DNA of 64,000 bases. It comes from Ipomoea triloba. Lineage: Eukaryota; Streptophyta; Magnoliopsida; Solanales; Convolvulaceae. The notes under the pieces are model-generated. The model did not search any database. It saw only the letters and a list, made by a program, of their open reading frames with translations, and had not been told where the DNA came from. Numbering within the stretch: position 1 is the stretch's first letter; each line of letters starts with the position of its first letter. The stretch is from positions 15,691,157 through 15,755,156 of the forward strand of contig NC_044925.1 of the NCBI RefSeq assembly GCF_003576645.1, read 5' to 3'. Below, one piece after another: positions 11,567-24,790 of the stretch. A program made the translations under genes and the position numbers.

Positions 11567-14500
11567 TGTAACCCCTCGGGTTTTTCCAACAAAGTTAGAA
11601 ACCGAGAATAAACATTTTTCTTATTTTATTATTATTAGATTTATTTTTGAGCTGTGACGATTATGAATAAAGTTTTCGATGCTTTGGAAGAATATTAATT
11701 TTCGAGTCGACTAGTTGACGATAAGTTACGATCTATGTACCAATTACGAACCGAAAAATTTAAGGATGATTATAGGCTTGAAATTTGCCTTAAGGAAGGA
11801 TTACTAGGTATGATACGATTAAGCTCGAATAATCTGATAATTTAAGTGAGAAGAATTAAACGGACTGTAAGGGGGAAATTATTACGAACTCCGTACCTAT
11901 ATTTCGCGAGATATCGAAAAATTCCCAAATTTGGTGATTTGCGACGGGAGTATTTTTAGAATAATTTTGGTATTAGAATTTTCCCGAATTAAGTTATAAT
12001 CCTCCGAACTTTCATCTGATTTAACCATAAACTGGCCACTTAAGTTGTGATCTTCTTAAGGACTCCATAGGGTATTGACATGTGGCAAGCAAATCTAGAC
12101 TAAGATTGATCATTTAATGTGGCATTAATGAGGTATGGAGGCATTGCACTTGTTTGCTTGATCTTCAAGAACAAGATCTACACTATCACACTCCTATCTC
12201 CCTTTCTCCCTCATTTTCGAAAAAACACAAGGAGAAAAAGAAGAACACTTAGTCTTCCACACTTTGTGATCAAAAAACTCTTTGAACACTTCTTCAACTT
12301 CAAGAACTCTACTATAGGTAAGAATTTCGGTTTTGTTCGGTTAAATCCCTCCTAAGACTTAAGCTTAATCTTAAGTTATGAAAACATTGTATTATGGTGA
12401 TTTTGTTAGGAATTGTGGAGAAAGATTCAAGAAGGAAATCTCAACTAATTTCGGTGATTAGAATCTTCTAAAAAGGTAAGGAATCCCTTAAGTTGGCTCA
12501 ATCACTTGGAAATGATCAAATGCTAGTAAATTACGTGACTAGGAAATTTTACGTGAAAATTATGTGTTAAGTTTGTGGATCTACTAGTTGACTCAAGAAA
12601 CTACACTTTGGATTTTTAGTAATTTTTGTATACATGTTCATAGCTAATTTATGCATGTATATGTTGTATTTATGCCCATATAGGCTTATATTTGTAAAAA
12701 TAGTGAAAGGAAATCGGGATAGATTCTGGCAGTAACTTCCGTGATTTATTGAGAAAAATTGGTAAGGTATTTTGATCCCATTTTTTTTATACATGTAGAT
12801 CTATAAGTCTAGAACCCGCATATAAAATTTCGTAATGATCGGAGTAGTATAAGTATGGTTTTCGAATTTCTTTCCAAAACTGGTCCAGAGAGAAAAATAT
12901 TCTGGACAGCACACTTCCAAGGGCAAAAATGTAATTTTCTGTGTTTATTCGTGGATCAAAATGGCCAAAACGTTTTATGGACATCAAGTACTATAAGTTG
13001 GGGTTCTACCATAAAAATTTCAAGTGAAAAAGAGTTCGGGAACTATTTTTACCGGCTCAATCTTTCGGACTGCGCTAACTGAATTTTCTGGCAGAGTGGG
13101 CGCCCAGTTTCGGCGCAGTGTGCCGAACCAGCAGACGTGGTCCGGACGTGCGTCCGCTGGTGCGGCCAGCCGCGAGTCCGCGTGATGCGGACTCGTTTTT
13201 GACTTGTTTGTGACTCGGTTTTTCCCCGATGTTTTTAACCCTGAGTGTTGCGATGTTTTAAAGGCCTACGGGCAACCGAGTCAAATGATTAAGAGGTCTA
13301 ATGACTTATTTTGTGAATTGTGTGTGTCGGTCGAATGGAAACTAATATTTTCAAACGAGAAGTGATTCATGTCACTTGAAATTATTATGATGAGGAGATC
13401 TAAATTAAATATGAATGTCTTGAGAAAAGGCTTGAAAATAAATGTCGTCGAGACATTTCGCGAAAGACACTAATTATATATGTATCATGGTAAAATTCTT
13501 AGTTTCTGGATAAAGCTGTTGAAGACTTAACTTTGTGGGAGGCATGCGTGCCGCGGCCCCAAAGTTATTGAAACAGTTGACTTTGCAGGAGGCATGCGTG
13601 CCGCGGCCCCAAAGTTTGACTGAAATGACTTGACTTTGTGGGAGGCTTGAAAGCCGTGGCCCCAAAGTTATTGATATGATTTGACTTCGCGGGAGGCCTG
13701 CGGGAGCCGTGGCCCGGAAGTTTGTGAAATGTTTAACTTGGTGGGAGGCATGCGTGCCGTGGCCCCCAAGTTAGTGGATTGTTTGACTTTGTGGGAGGCA
13801 TGAGTGCCGCGGCCCCAAAGTTAGTGATGTGTTTAACTTGGTGGGAGGCATGAGTGCCGTGGCCCCCAAGTTAGTGGCTTGTTCGACTTTGTGGGAGGCT
13901 CGAAAGCCGTGGCCCCAAAGTTACTGAGAAGTGGGATCTTCGGGAGGCATGAGTGCCGCGGCTCGGGATTCTTGAAGACGTTGCAGAATTTCCTTACTCT
14001 TATCCAGAGAGAGAAACTAAGTAAATATATTCCTAACTCTGAAAATATAGTTACTCTGTAACTACGCTGAAGGATAATGGTCACAACTCTTGAAACGTAA
14101 AAATGTGAATTGATTAACGCTTCATCCTGAATAACTGATAAAGTTACTGATAATGATATTATCACGTGTCAAGATTACGTATAAACTGTGTATACTCTTA
14201 TTATTGATTGATAACCTGTATGCAGGTAGACTACGGGTTGCGGGTAAGGTTAAAATATTTTTGAAACCTTTGATTATTTTTGAGTGACCATGGATATCCT
14301 TACTTAGCCGTCGTGCTAACTACACTTCGTTGTGTTCTTAATCAGATGCAGAGTAGCGTGGGCTCCAATAGCCCCGAAGACTCCGATCCGTCGGAGTTCA
14401 CATTCCCAGTCCTCGACTATGAGGACTACGCTCAGTATTTCCTTGGTGACGATCCCTATGCGCCTGGATACGCTCCCGACCCGCCGGCTCTGCTTCACGA

Positions 14501-14688
14501 CTTTGATTCCGATCCGATTCTTGATTCCGTTCCTTCCGATCCACCAGTGTGGACTCCTGCCCCGTGCAATCCCTTGTGTCGCGTGGATGTTGTGCATGCA
14601 AGCTATGGGTATTACCCCATAGAGGTCTTAGAGGATAGTGACCCTCTAGAGTTCATAGTGTACTATCCGTACCCGTGGGACCCCACTC
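11567..14688 (+). repeat. Tekay-like 5' LTR, 3' end missing
   Basis: Matches 22023..25133 closely. The last ~460 bp of the LTR, the primer-binding site and the start of gag are absent, replaced by an inverted LTR beginning at 14690. Confidence 0.9.
13529..13973 (+). repeat. Nine-unit hairpin array in the 5' LTR
   Basis: Nine tandem units of about 38 bp plus spacers. Each folds as AACTTTG(T)GGG / CCCCAAAGTT with an inner GGC...GCC stem closing a 4 to 8-base loop. Stem changes are compensated: ACTTT/AAAGT, ACTTG/CAAGT and ACTTC/GAAGT all occur. Confidence 0.85.
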
Positions 14689-14689
14689 N

Positions 14690-17570
14690 CATCCACTCAT
14701 CAAAATCCTCCGGGGGAGTGGGGTCCCACGGGTACGGATAGTACACTATGAACTCTAAGGGGTCACTATCCTTTAAAACCTCTATGGGGTAATACCCATA
14801 GCTTGCATGCACTACATCCATGCGACATAAGGGATTGCACGGAGCAGGAGTCCACACTGGTGGATCAGAAGGAATGGAATCAAAGATCGGATCGGAATCA
14901 AAGTCGTGAAGCAGAGTAGGGATTGTCACCAAGAAAACACTGAGCGTAGTCCTCATAATCGAGGACTGGGAATGTAAACTCCGACAGATCGGAGTCTTCG
15001 GGGCTATTGGAGCCCGTACTACTCTGCATCTGATTAGGAACACAACGAAGTGTAGTTAGCACGACGGCTAAGTAAGGATATCCATGGTCACTTAAAAATA
15101 ATCAAAGGTTTCAAAAAAAAATATTTTAACCTTACCGCAACCCGTAGTCTACCTGCATACAGGTTATCAATCGATAATACGAGTACACGGTTTATACGTA
15201 ATCTCGATACGTGATAATATCATTATCAGTAGCTATATCAATTATTTCAGAATGAAGCATTAGTCAATTCACATTCTTACGTCTCATGAGTTGTGACCAT
15301 TATCCTTCAGCGTAGTTACAGAGTAACTATATTTTCAGAGTTTTAGAAAGATATTTACTTAGTTTCTCCCTGGATAAGAGCAAGGAAATTCTGCAACGTC
15401 TTCAAGAATCCCGGGCCACGGCACTCATGCCTCCCGAGGATCCAGCAACTTTGGGGCCACGGCTTTCGAGCCTCCCACAAAGTCGAACAATCCACTAACT
15501 TGGGGGCCACGGCACTCATGCCTCCCACCAAGTTAAACACATCACTAACTTTGGGGCCGCGGCACTCATGCCTCCCACAAAGTCAAACAATCCACTAACT
15601 TGGGGGCCACGGCACGCATGCCTCCCACCAAGTTAAACAATTCACAAACTTCCGGGCCACGGCTCCCGCAGGCCTCCCGCGAAGTCAAAACATATCAATA
15701 ACTTTGGGGCCACGGCTTTCATGCCTCCCACAAAGTCAAGTCATTTCAGTCAAACTTTGGGGCCCCGGCACGCATGCCTCCCGCAAAGTCAACTGTTTCA
15801 ATAACTTTGGGGCCCCGGCACGCATGCCTCCCACAAAGTTCAGTCTTCAACAGCTTATCCAGAAACTAAGATTTTTATCGTGATACATATATAGTTAGTG
15901 TTTTCGCGAAATGTCTCGACGACATTTCCTTTCAGGTCTTTTTCTTAAAACATACATATTTATTTTAGATCTTCTCATCATAACATTTTCAAGTGTCATG
16001 AATCACTCTTCGTTTGAAAGTATTAGTTTCCATTCGACCGACAAACGTAATTCACAAAATAAGTCATTGGACCTCTTAATCATTTGACTCGGTTGCCCGT
16101 AGGCCTTTAGAACACCATAACATTTAGAAGCAAAAGCATCAGAAGAAGGTTCGGTCGAGAACGGGGTCACGTTGCGAAAATTCGCAACTTCCCGCAGCGA
16201 CGGACGCACGGCGGACGCGGCGTCCGACCGGCGTCCTCTGGTTCGGCATTTCTCGCAAAAATCCTGGACGTCCCGGGCGCGCGTCCGACCTGCGTCCTCT
16301 GGTTCGGCATTTCTCGCAAAAAAAATCCTGGACGTCGCGGACGCGCGGAGGACGCGGCGTCCGACCTGCGTCCGGCAGCATTCTGCCCAGTTCGGTCAGC
16401 AGTATCGGGGCTGTAACGTCCCGTTTTCCCACCATTTTCATAAATATATGCTTATTTAGACGTACTTATTACGTATACATGCATAAATCAACTATGAACA
16501 TGTACACAAAATTTACTAGAAATCCAAGTATAGTGGTTAAGGCAAACTTATAGATCAAAAACCTTAGTATATATTTTTCACATAAAATCTCTAATTCATG
16601 CTTTCTATCATTTGATCATTTCCAAGTGATTGAGCCAACTTAAGGGATTCCTTACCTTTTTGAAGATTTCTAATCACCGTAATAGGTTGAGATTTTTCCT
16701 TCTTGAATCTTTCTCCACAATTCCTAACAAAATCACCATAATACAATGTTTTCATAACTTAAGATTAAGCTTAAGTCTTAGGAGGGATTTAACCGAACAA
16801 AACCGAAATTCTTACCTATAGTAGAGTTCTTGAAGTTGAAGAAGTGTTCAAAGAGTTTTTGATCTCAAAGTGTGGAAGACTAAGTGTTCTTCTTTTCCTT
16901 TGTGTTATTTTCGAAAATGAGGGAGAAGGAAGAGTGAGAGAGAAATGTGATCTTTGTGTGATTTGTTCTTGAAGCTCAAGCAACAAGTGCAACATGGCCA
17001 TACCTTCATTAATGCTTCATTAATTGCCCAATCTAAGTCTAGATTCACTTGCCACATGTCAACACCCCATGAAGTCCTTAGAAGATCTCAAATCTAATTG
17101 GCCAGTTTATGCTCAAATCAGATGAATGTTCGGAGGATTATAACTTAATTCGGGAAAATTCTAATACCAAAATTATCCTAAAAATATTCCCGTCGTAAAT
17201 TACCAATTTTGGGAATTTTCCGGTATTCCGCGAAATATAGGTACAGAGTTCGTAATAATTTTCCCCTTACAGTCCGTTTAATTCCTCTCACTTAATTTAT
17301 CAGATTATCCGAGCTTAATCGTATCATACCTAGTAATCTTTCCCTAAGGCATATTTCAAGCCTATAATCATTCTTAAAATTTTCGGTTCGTAATTGGTAC
17401 ATAGATCGTAACTTATCGTCAACTAGTCAACTCGAAAAATTAATACTCTTCCAAAGCATCGAAAACTTTATTCATAATCGTCACGGCTCGAAAATAAATC
17501 TAATAATAAAATAAGAAAAAAAAAATTTATTCTCGGTTTCTAATTTCGTTGGAAAAACCCAAGGGTTACA
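14690..17570 (-). repeat. Inverted Tekay-like LTR fragment
   Basis: Reverse complement of the same LTR from near base ~3137 down to its exact 5' terminus (GGGTTACA at 17563..17570 is the inverse of TGTAACCC). It is clearly more diverged from the flanking LTRs than they are from each other, for example a ~29-bp deletion in the LTR reading frame and different GC-rich repeats at 16190..16380. It therefore comes from a different element copy. Its exact end abuts the middle of gag at 17571, as expected for a reverse-oriented element that inserted there. Confidence 0.85.
15402..15840 (-). repeat. Nine-unit hairpin array, inverted LTR copy
   Basis: Same array in the inverted LTR, also with nine units, with its own substitutions, for example a TTTCGAG loop and GGCCCC-rich variants. 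Confidence 0.85.
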
Positions 17571-20500
17571 TCCGCACCTTCGACAAGTTGCTGAACGCGG
17601 TAAATTGCCCCGCAAACCAACGTGTATCCTCGGCAGTCTACTACCTGACGAAGGCCGCCGACAATTGGTGGGCGACAGTCGGACCTGATCTTTTACAAGA
17701 TCCAGCGTTTGGATGGGAAGAGTTCAAAGTAGAATTGAGAGAACAATTCTACACTGAACGTATAAGGGGAATTAAATGCGAAGAATTTCTGCGGCTGAGG
17801 CAGAAAGGAACTACTGTCCAAGAGTACTACGACCAGTATGTCGAGCTGATGAGGTTCGCTCAGGAGATAGTGCCGGATGAAGCAAGCAAGGCAAGGAGAT
17901 TCGTTCGAGGTTTGGATTGGAGCATAAGAGGGATGATTGCGCCATTTATGTGCTCTACCCTGAAGGAGGCATACGACAGAGCCTCGGATCATTACCAAGT
18001 GTACTTGGATCAGCAGGATGTCTATGGCCGGAATAAGAGGAAAGCCGATGATAAATCTCAGAAGTTTTCATCGGGGAACAAAAAGATCAACCAAGGCAGT
18101 TTTGATCCTATACGGGGAAGAGAAGGATTCAACCGGGGGAACCACCCGGGAGAAAACTGGCAGGGAGCGAAACCCAAGTGTTATAAGTGTGGTCTCCTTG
18201 GACACAAGTCTTATCAGTGCCACAGACAGATGGATAGCCCCCAGAAGCCCTTCCAAAGTGGGAATCAGGGAAGGACGTTTAATGGGAATAACGGCCAGAG
18301 CTCAGCTAGAACGGAAGGCGAGAGGACTAACTCCCCGGCTACGAATATGGGAAGGCCGGTGAATACCACCTTCGATTCCAGCCGCAAGGGGAAGCAGGTG
18401 ATAGGTGAAGGCAGTGGGGAAAGGCAAGGCAGAATCTACGTCGTCAACAGCGCCCAAGCGCAGGCTAGCGACGCCATGACCGGTACATTCCCCATAAACT
18501 CAATACCTGGAATAGTCTTATTTGATACGGGAGCTACGAATTCCTTTATATCCTCTACGTTCGCTGATAAACTAGAGTTAAGGCCGACTACCAGGTTAGA
18601 TTTAAACGTCGCAACAGCTTCGGGAGTAGTGATATCCTGTAAGGATGGTTATGACGATATCGCTATAGAAATAGCGGGATTTAATTGTCCCGGGAATCTC
18701 ATTCGTTTCGAGCTTGAGGGCATCGACGTGGTACTCGGAATGGATTGGCTGGACAAGTACAAGGCTCGAATCGTATGTGACGAACGGAAGATTGTCCTGC
18801 AAGGACCGAGAGGGAGGAGAATAGTCTACCGAGGAGTCAGCAAGCAACCCGAATCAAGGCTGATGACGATGCAGCAACTGAAGAAATGCGTTAACCAGGG
18901 ATGCGAAGTGTATCTCTGCCTGTTACAAGACGCTGAAGTAGAAGAACTAAGGATTGACCAAATTCCAATCGCATGCGAATTTCCTGACGTATTTTCCGAC
19001 GACCTCACGGGGATGCCGCCAGAAAGAGAAATGGAATTCACCATTGATCTTATACCCGGAACCTCCCCTATCTCGAAAGCGCCTTATCGAATGGCACCCA
19101 AGGAAATGGAGGAACTGAAGGCACAATTGGCTGAGTTATTGGAAAAGGGATTTATTAGACCAAGCGTATCACCTTGGGGTGCACCGGTGTTATTCGTGAA
19201 GAAGAAGGATGGGAGTCTTAGGCTATGCATCGATTATAGAGAAGTCAACCGAGTTACAGTAAAGAACAAGTACCCCCTTCCTAGAATCGATGACTTATTC
19301 GACCAACTGAAAGGAGCCGGCGTATTCTCAAAGATCGATCTACGATCCGGATACCATCAAGTACGAGTGGCGAAAGAAGATGTACCCAAGACGGCATTTC
19401 GAACGAGATATGGACATTACGAATTCACGATCATGCCATTTGGAGTAACTAATGCCCCAGCAATCTTCATGGACTTGATGAACCGAATTTTCCTGCCATA
19501 CCTGGATAAATTCGTTGTTGCTTTCATCGATGACATCTTAGTCTACTCCAAGACACCGGAGGAACACGAGGAACACTTCAGGACAGTGTTACAGACACTG
19601 GGAGAAAAGAAACTCTTCGCAAAACTTTCGAAATGCGAATTTTGGAAAAAGGAGGTTGCATTTCTTGGTCACGTGATCACCAAGGAAGGGATAATGGTAG
19701 ATCCAGCCAAGATACGAGCGGTAATCGAATGGGAAGCGCCCAAATCGGTTACGGAAATCCGCAGTTTCTTAGGCTTAGCAGGCTATTACCGAAGATTTGT
19801 TCGAGACTTCTCCAAAATAGCAAGACCCTTGACAAACTTGCTCAAAAAGTCGACCAAGTATAAATGGGAGGAGGAATGCGAACAGGCATTCCAGGAGCTT
19901 AAGAAGAGATTGACGACTGCTCCAGTATTAACCTTACCCATGGGAACGGAAGGGTATGAGTTGTATACTGATGCGTCTCACAAGGGATTGGGATGCGTCC
20001 TAATGCAGAACGGAAAGGTAATAGCATATGCTTCTCGACAGTTAAAACCTCATGAAGCTAATTACCCAACGCATGATTTGGAACTGGCAGCAGTGGTGTT
20101 CGCCCTCAAGATTTAGCGACACTACCTCTATGGGATCTCGTGCAAGGTTTATACGGACCATAAGAGCTTAAAGTATATCTTCACTCAGAGAGACCTCAAC
20201 TTAAGACAAAGGAGATGGTTGGAATTGATTAAGGACTATGACTTGGAAATTCAGTATCATGAGGGAAAGGCGAATAAGGTAGCTGATGCCTTAAGTCGGA
20301 AAACAAGTCATGCTCTTTGGATACTGCCTGAGCAGTTATGTAAGGAGTTTCAGGAACTCAACCTGGAGGTGAAAATGTGTAGTCAAGGGGAACAAGAAAA
20401 GAGGTTGTATTGCATGACAACTATTCCAACCTTACTTGGGGAAATTAAACAAGCACAGGAGGAGGACGATTGGGTGAAGGACGTCAGATGATTGACGGGA

Positions 20501-21864
20501 AACACGGACCGTTTGAACTACACTCGGACGGGAGTGTGAAATTCCAAGGTAGATGGGTGATACCTAAGGAATGTAAAAAGATAATGGGACGAATAATGAA
20601 GGAAGGTCATTGCACGCCCTATTCAGTTCATCCTGGTGGAGATAAACTGTATAAGGACTTAAGACAAAACTTTTGGTGGCAAGGCATGAAAAGGGATGTA
20701 GCCGAGTTTGTGGCTAAATGTCTGAATTGTCAAAGGGTAAAGGCGGAGAGGAGTAAACCAAAGGGATTATTACAACCCTTGGAGATTTCGCAGTGGAAAT
20801 GGGACTCGATTTCCATGGATTTCGTGGGAGGATTGCCTAAAACCAAGGCCGGTAACGATCAAGTATGGGTCATCGTCGATCGACTGACCAAGACAGCAAG
20901 GTTCATTCCAATGAACAAAATGTGGTCGATGGAAAAGTTAGCCAAAGCCTACGTTAAGCATGTGGTTAAATACCACGGAGTAGCGCGAGATATCATTTCA
21001 GACAGAGACTCGCGATTTCTGTCACGCTTTTGGCAAGCACTACAAGTGGCCATGGGTACCCAACTCAAATTAAGTACAGCATTTCACCCCGCCACTGATG
21101 GTCAAACGGAGCGATCGATCCAAACACTCGAGGATATGCTCAGAGGCTGTGTGCTCGATTTCCAGGGGTCATGGGACGAGCAGTTGGACTTAATAGAATT
21201 TTCCTATAACAACAGCTACCACGCAAGTATAGGGATGGCACCTTACGAGGCGTTGTATAGGCGAAAGTGTAGAAGTCCTCTGTGTTGGAGCGACACCAGT
21301 AATGTCGTTACACTTGGACCCCAGTACCTTCAAGAGACTATTGAGGCAGTCAAGATAATTCAGAGAAGGATGAAAGTCGCGCAGGATCGACAAAAGTCGT
21401 ACGCCGATTTGAAACGACAGTTCACCGAATATCAGGTTGGGGAAAAAGTGTTACTAAAAGTTTCACCCACTAAAGGAGTCAAGAGGTTTGGGAAGAAAGG
21501 GAAGTTGAGTCCTCGTTACATAGGACCTTACGAAATTTTGGAGAAAATAGGGAATCTAGCCTATCGTTTGGCTCTACCGATCGAACTTGGAAAGGTACAT
21601 AACATATTCCACGTCTCAAACCTCAAACGGTACGTACCCGACGCGTCTCATGTATTGGCGCCGGAGGAACTGGAAATGGACGATTCATTGACTTACGAGG
21701 AAAGGCCAATTCGGATACTAGATTCGAAAACGCGAGATACGTGGAGAAAGTCAGTCAAAATGGTCAGAGTCCAATGGTCAAACCACAATCCCGAAGAAGC
21801 TACGTGGGAGTTGGAAAGCGTGATGATGGAACGTTATCCGGAGATACTTAGTTCAGGTGCGTAA
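17571..21864 (+). pseudogene. gag-pol: Tekay-like gag-pol polyprotein with chromodomain; one stop, one frameshift, N-terminus missing
   Basis: Begins mid-gag directly after the inverted LTR. Domains in order: gag core ([20 protein letters not shown]), CCHC zinc knuckle [14 protein letters not shown] (18179..18220), aspartic protease [10 protein letters not shown] (18524), and reverse transcriptase with [10 protein letters not shown] (19523). RNase H follows with [11 protein letters not shown] (~19966), then integrase with an HHCC finger (~20608..20730) and the D,D,E core (SMDFVGGL, ISDRDSRF, DGQTERS). The C-terminal chromodomain is at about 21700..21861 (VQWSNHNPEEATWELES). A TAG at 20114..20116 replaces the Trp usual in LKIWRHYLYG, and the frame changes near 20490 (one base lost). 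Everything else reads through, so the copy died recently. Chromodomains steer integration to marked heterochromatin in this clade. Confidence 0.9.
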
Positions 21865-22009
21865 AATCGATCTAACTCTCGTGTTCCTTAACAATTATGT
21901 GTTAAGACTAGGCATACTAGGGGTTCGTTTTGAGTAGAAGGAGATAAGTAGTAATCTACTTCAAATCCACGGATGACGAAAAAGAAAGTTTCGAGGACGA
22001 AACTGTTTT

Positions 22010-22022
22010 AAGGGGGAGAGAC
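22010..22022 (+). other. Polypurine tract of the Tekay-like element
   Basis: AAGGGGGAGAGAC immediately before the 3' LTR, the expected plus-strand primer site. Confidence 0.75.
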
Positions 22023-23973
22023 TGTAACCCCTCGGGTTTTTCCAACAAAGTTAGAAACCGAGAATAAACATTTTTCTTATTTTATTATTATTAGATTTAT
22101 TTTTGAGCTGTGACGATTATGAATAAAGTTTTCGATGCTTTGGAAGAATATTAATTTTCGAGTCGACTAGTTGACGATAAGTTACGATCTATGTACCAAT
22201 TACGAACCGAAAAATTTAAGGATGATTATAGGCTTGAAATTTGCCTTAAGGAAGGATTACTAGGTATGATACGATTAAGCTCGAATAATCTGATAATTTA
22301 AGTGAGAAGAATTAAACGGACTGTAAGGGGGAAATTATTACGAACTCCGTACCTATATTTCGCGAGATACCAAAAAATTCCCAAATTTGGTGATTTGTGA
22401 CGGGAGTATTTTTAGAATAATTTTGGTATTAGAATTTTCCCGAATTAAGTTATAATCCTCCGAACTTTCATCTGATTTAACCATAAACTGGCCACTTAAG
22501 TTGTGATCTTCTTAAGGACTCCATAGGGTATTGACATGTGGCAAGCAAATCTAGACTAAGATTGATCATTTAATGTGGCATTAATGAGGTATGGAGGCAT
22601 TGCACTTGTTTGCTTGATCTTCAAGAACAAGATCTACACTATCACACTCCTATCTCCCTTTCTCCCTCATTTTCGCAAAAACACAAGGAGAAAAAGAAGA
22701 ACACTTAGTCTTCCACACTTTGTGATCAAAAAACTCTTTGAACACTTCTTCAACTTCAAGAACTCTACTATAGGTAAGAATTTCGGTTTTGTTCGGTTAA
22801 ATCCCTCCTAAGACTTAAGCTTAATCTTAAGTTATGAAAACATTGTATTATGGTGATTTTGTTAGGAATTGTGGAGAAAGATTCAAGAAGGAAATCTCAA
22901 CTAATTTCGGTGATTAGAATCTTCTAAAAATGTAAGGAATCCCTTAAGTTGGCTCAATCACTTGGAAATGATCAAATGCTAGTAAATTACGTGACTAGGA
23001 AATTTTACGTGAAAATTATGTGTTAAGTTTGTGGATCTACTAGTTGACTCAAGAAACTACACTTTGGATTTTTAGTAATTTTTGTATACATGTTCATAGC
23101 TAATTTATGAATGTATATGTTGTATTTATGCCCATATAGGCTTATATTTGTAAAAATAGTGAAAGGAAATCGGGATAGATTCTGGCAGTAACTTCCGTGA
23201 TTTATTGAGAAATATTGGTAAGGTATTTTGATCCCATTTTTTTTATACATGTAGATCTATAAGTGTAGAACCCGCATATAAAATTTCGTAACGATCGGAG
23301 TAGTATAAGTATGGTTTTCGAATTTCTTTCCAAAACTGGTCCAGAGAGAAAAATATTCTGGACAGCACACTGCCAAGGGCAAAAATGTAATTTTCTGTGT
23401 TTATTCGTGGATCAAAATGGCCAAAACTTTTTATGGACATCAAGTACTATAAGTTGGGGTTCTACCATAAAAATTTCAATTGAAAAATAGTTCGGGAACT
23501 ATTTTTACCGGCTCAATCTTTCGGACTGCGCTAACTGAATTTTCTGGCAGAGTGGGCGCCCAGTTTCGGCGCAGTGTGCCGAACCAGCGGACGTGCGTCC
23601 GCTGGTGCGGCCAGCCGCGAGTCCACGCGACGCGGACTCGTTTTCGACTTGTTTGTGACCCGGTTTTTCCCCGATGTTTTTAACCCTGAGTGTTGCGATG
23701 TTTTAAAGGCGTACGGGCAACCGAGTCAAATGATTAAGAGGTCTAATGACTTATTTTGTGAATTGTGTGTGTCGGTTGAATGGAAACTAATATTTTCAAA
23801 CGAGAAGTGATTCATGTCACTTGAAATTATTATGATGAGGAGATCTAAATTAAATATGAATGTTTTGAGAAAAGGCTTGAAAAGAAATGTCGTCGAGACA
23901 TTTCGCGAAAGACACTAATTATATATGTATCATGGTAAAAATCTTAGTTTCTGGATAAAGCTGTTGAAGACTT

Positions 23974-24418
23974 AACTTTGTGGGAGGCATGCGTGCCGCG
24001 GCCCCAAAGTTATTGAAACATTTGACTTTGCGGGAGGCATGCGTGCCGCGGCCCCAAAGTTTGACTGAAATGACTTGACTTTGTGGGAGGCTTGAAAGCC
24101 GTGGCCCCAAAGTTATTGATATGATTTAACTTCGCGGGAGGCCTGCGGGAGCCGTGGCCCGGAAGTTTGTGAACTGTTTAACTTGGTGGGAGGCATGCGT
24201 GCCGTGGCCCCCAAGTTAGTGGATTGTTTGACTTTGTGGGAGGCATGAGTGTCGCGGCCCCAAAGTTAGTGATGTGTTTAACTTGGTGGGAGGCATGAGT
24301 GCCGTGGCCCCCAAGTTAGTGGCTTGTTCGACTTTGTGGGAGGCTCGAAAGCCGTGGCCCCAAAGTTACTGAGAAGTGGGATCTTCGGGAGGCATGAGTG
24401 CCGCGGCCCGGGATTCTT
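23974..24418 (+). repeat. Nine-unit hairpin array in the 3' LTR
   Basis: Same nine-unit array. Compared with 13529..13973, one base in the last unit (CGGCCCGGG against CGGCTCGGG) restores pairing. Confidence 0.85.
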
Positions 24419-24790
24419 GAAGACTTTGCAGAATTTCCTTACTCTTATCCAAAGAGAGAAACTAAGTAAATATATTCCTAACTCTGAAAATATAGTTACT
24501 CTGTAACTACGCTGAAGGATAATGGTCACAACTCTTGAAACGTAAAAATGTGAATTGATTAACGCTTCATCCTGAATAACTGATAAAGTTACTGATAATG
24601 ATATTATCACGTGTCAAGATTACGTATAAACTGTGTATACTCTTATTATTGATTGATAACCTGTATGCAGGTAGACTACGGGTTGCGGGTAAGGTTAAAA
24701 TATTTTTGAAACCTTTGATTATTTTTGAGTGACCATGGATATCCTTACTTAGCCGTCGTGCTAACTACACTTCGTTGTGTTCTTAATCAG

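Noticed and set aside
13529..13973. Regular repeats looking like a CRISPR array
   Set aside because: This is plant DNA within an LTR; the units are imperfect palindromes with covarying stems and variable spacers, and no cas genes are present.
14316..14622. Several overlapping frames in the LTR on both strands
   Set aside because: Shadows of the single plus-strand LTR frame; repeated at 24761..25067 because both LTRs carry it.
17549..17570. Start of the gag-pol frame inside the inverted LTR
   Set aside because: The frame begins at a TTG in the antisense LTR end; it is an accidental in-frame fusion. Gag coding starts at 17571 and its true N-terminus is missing.
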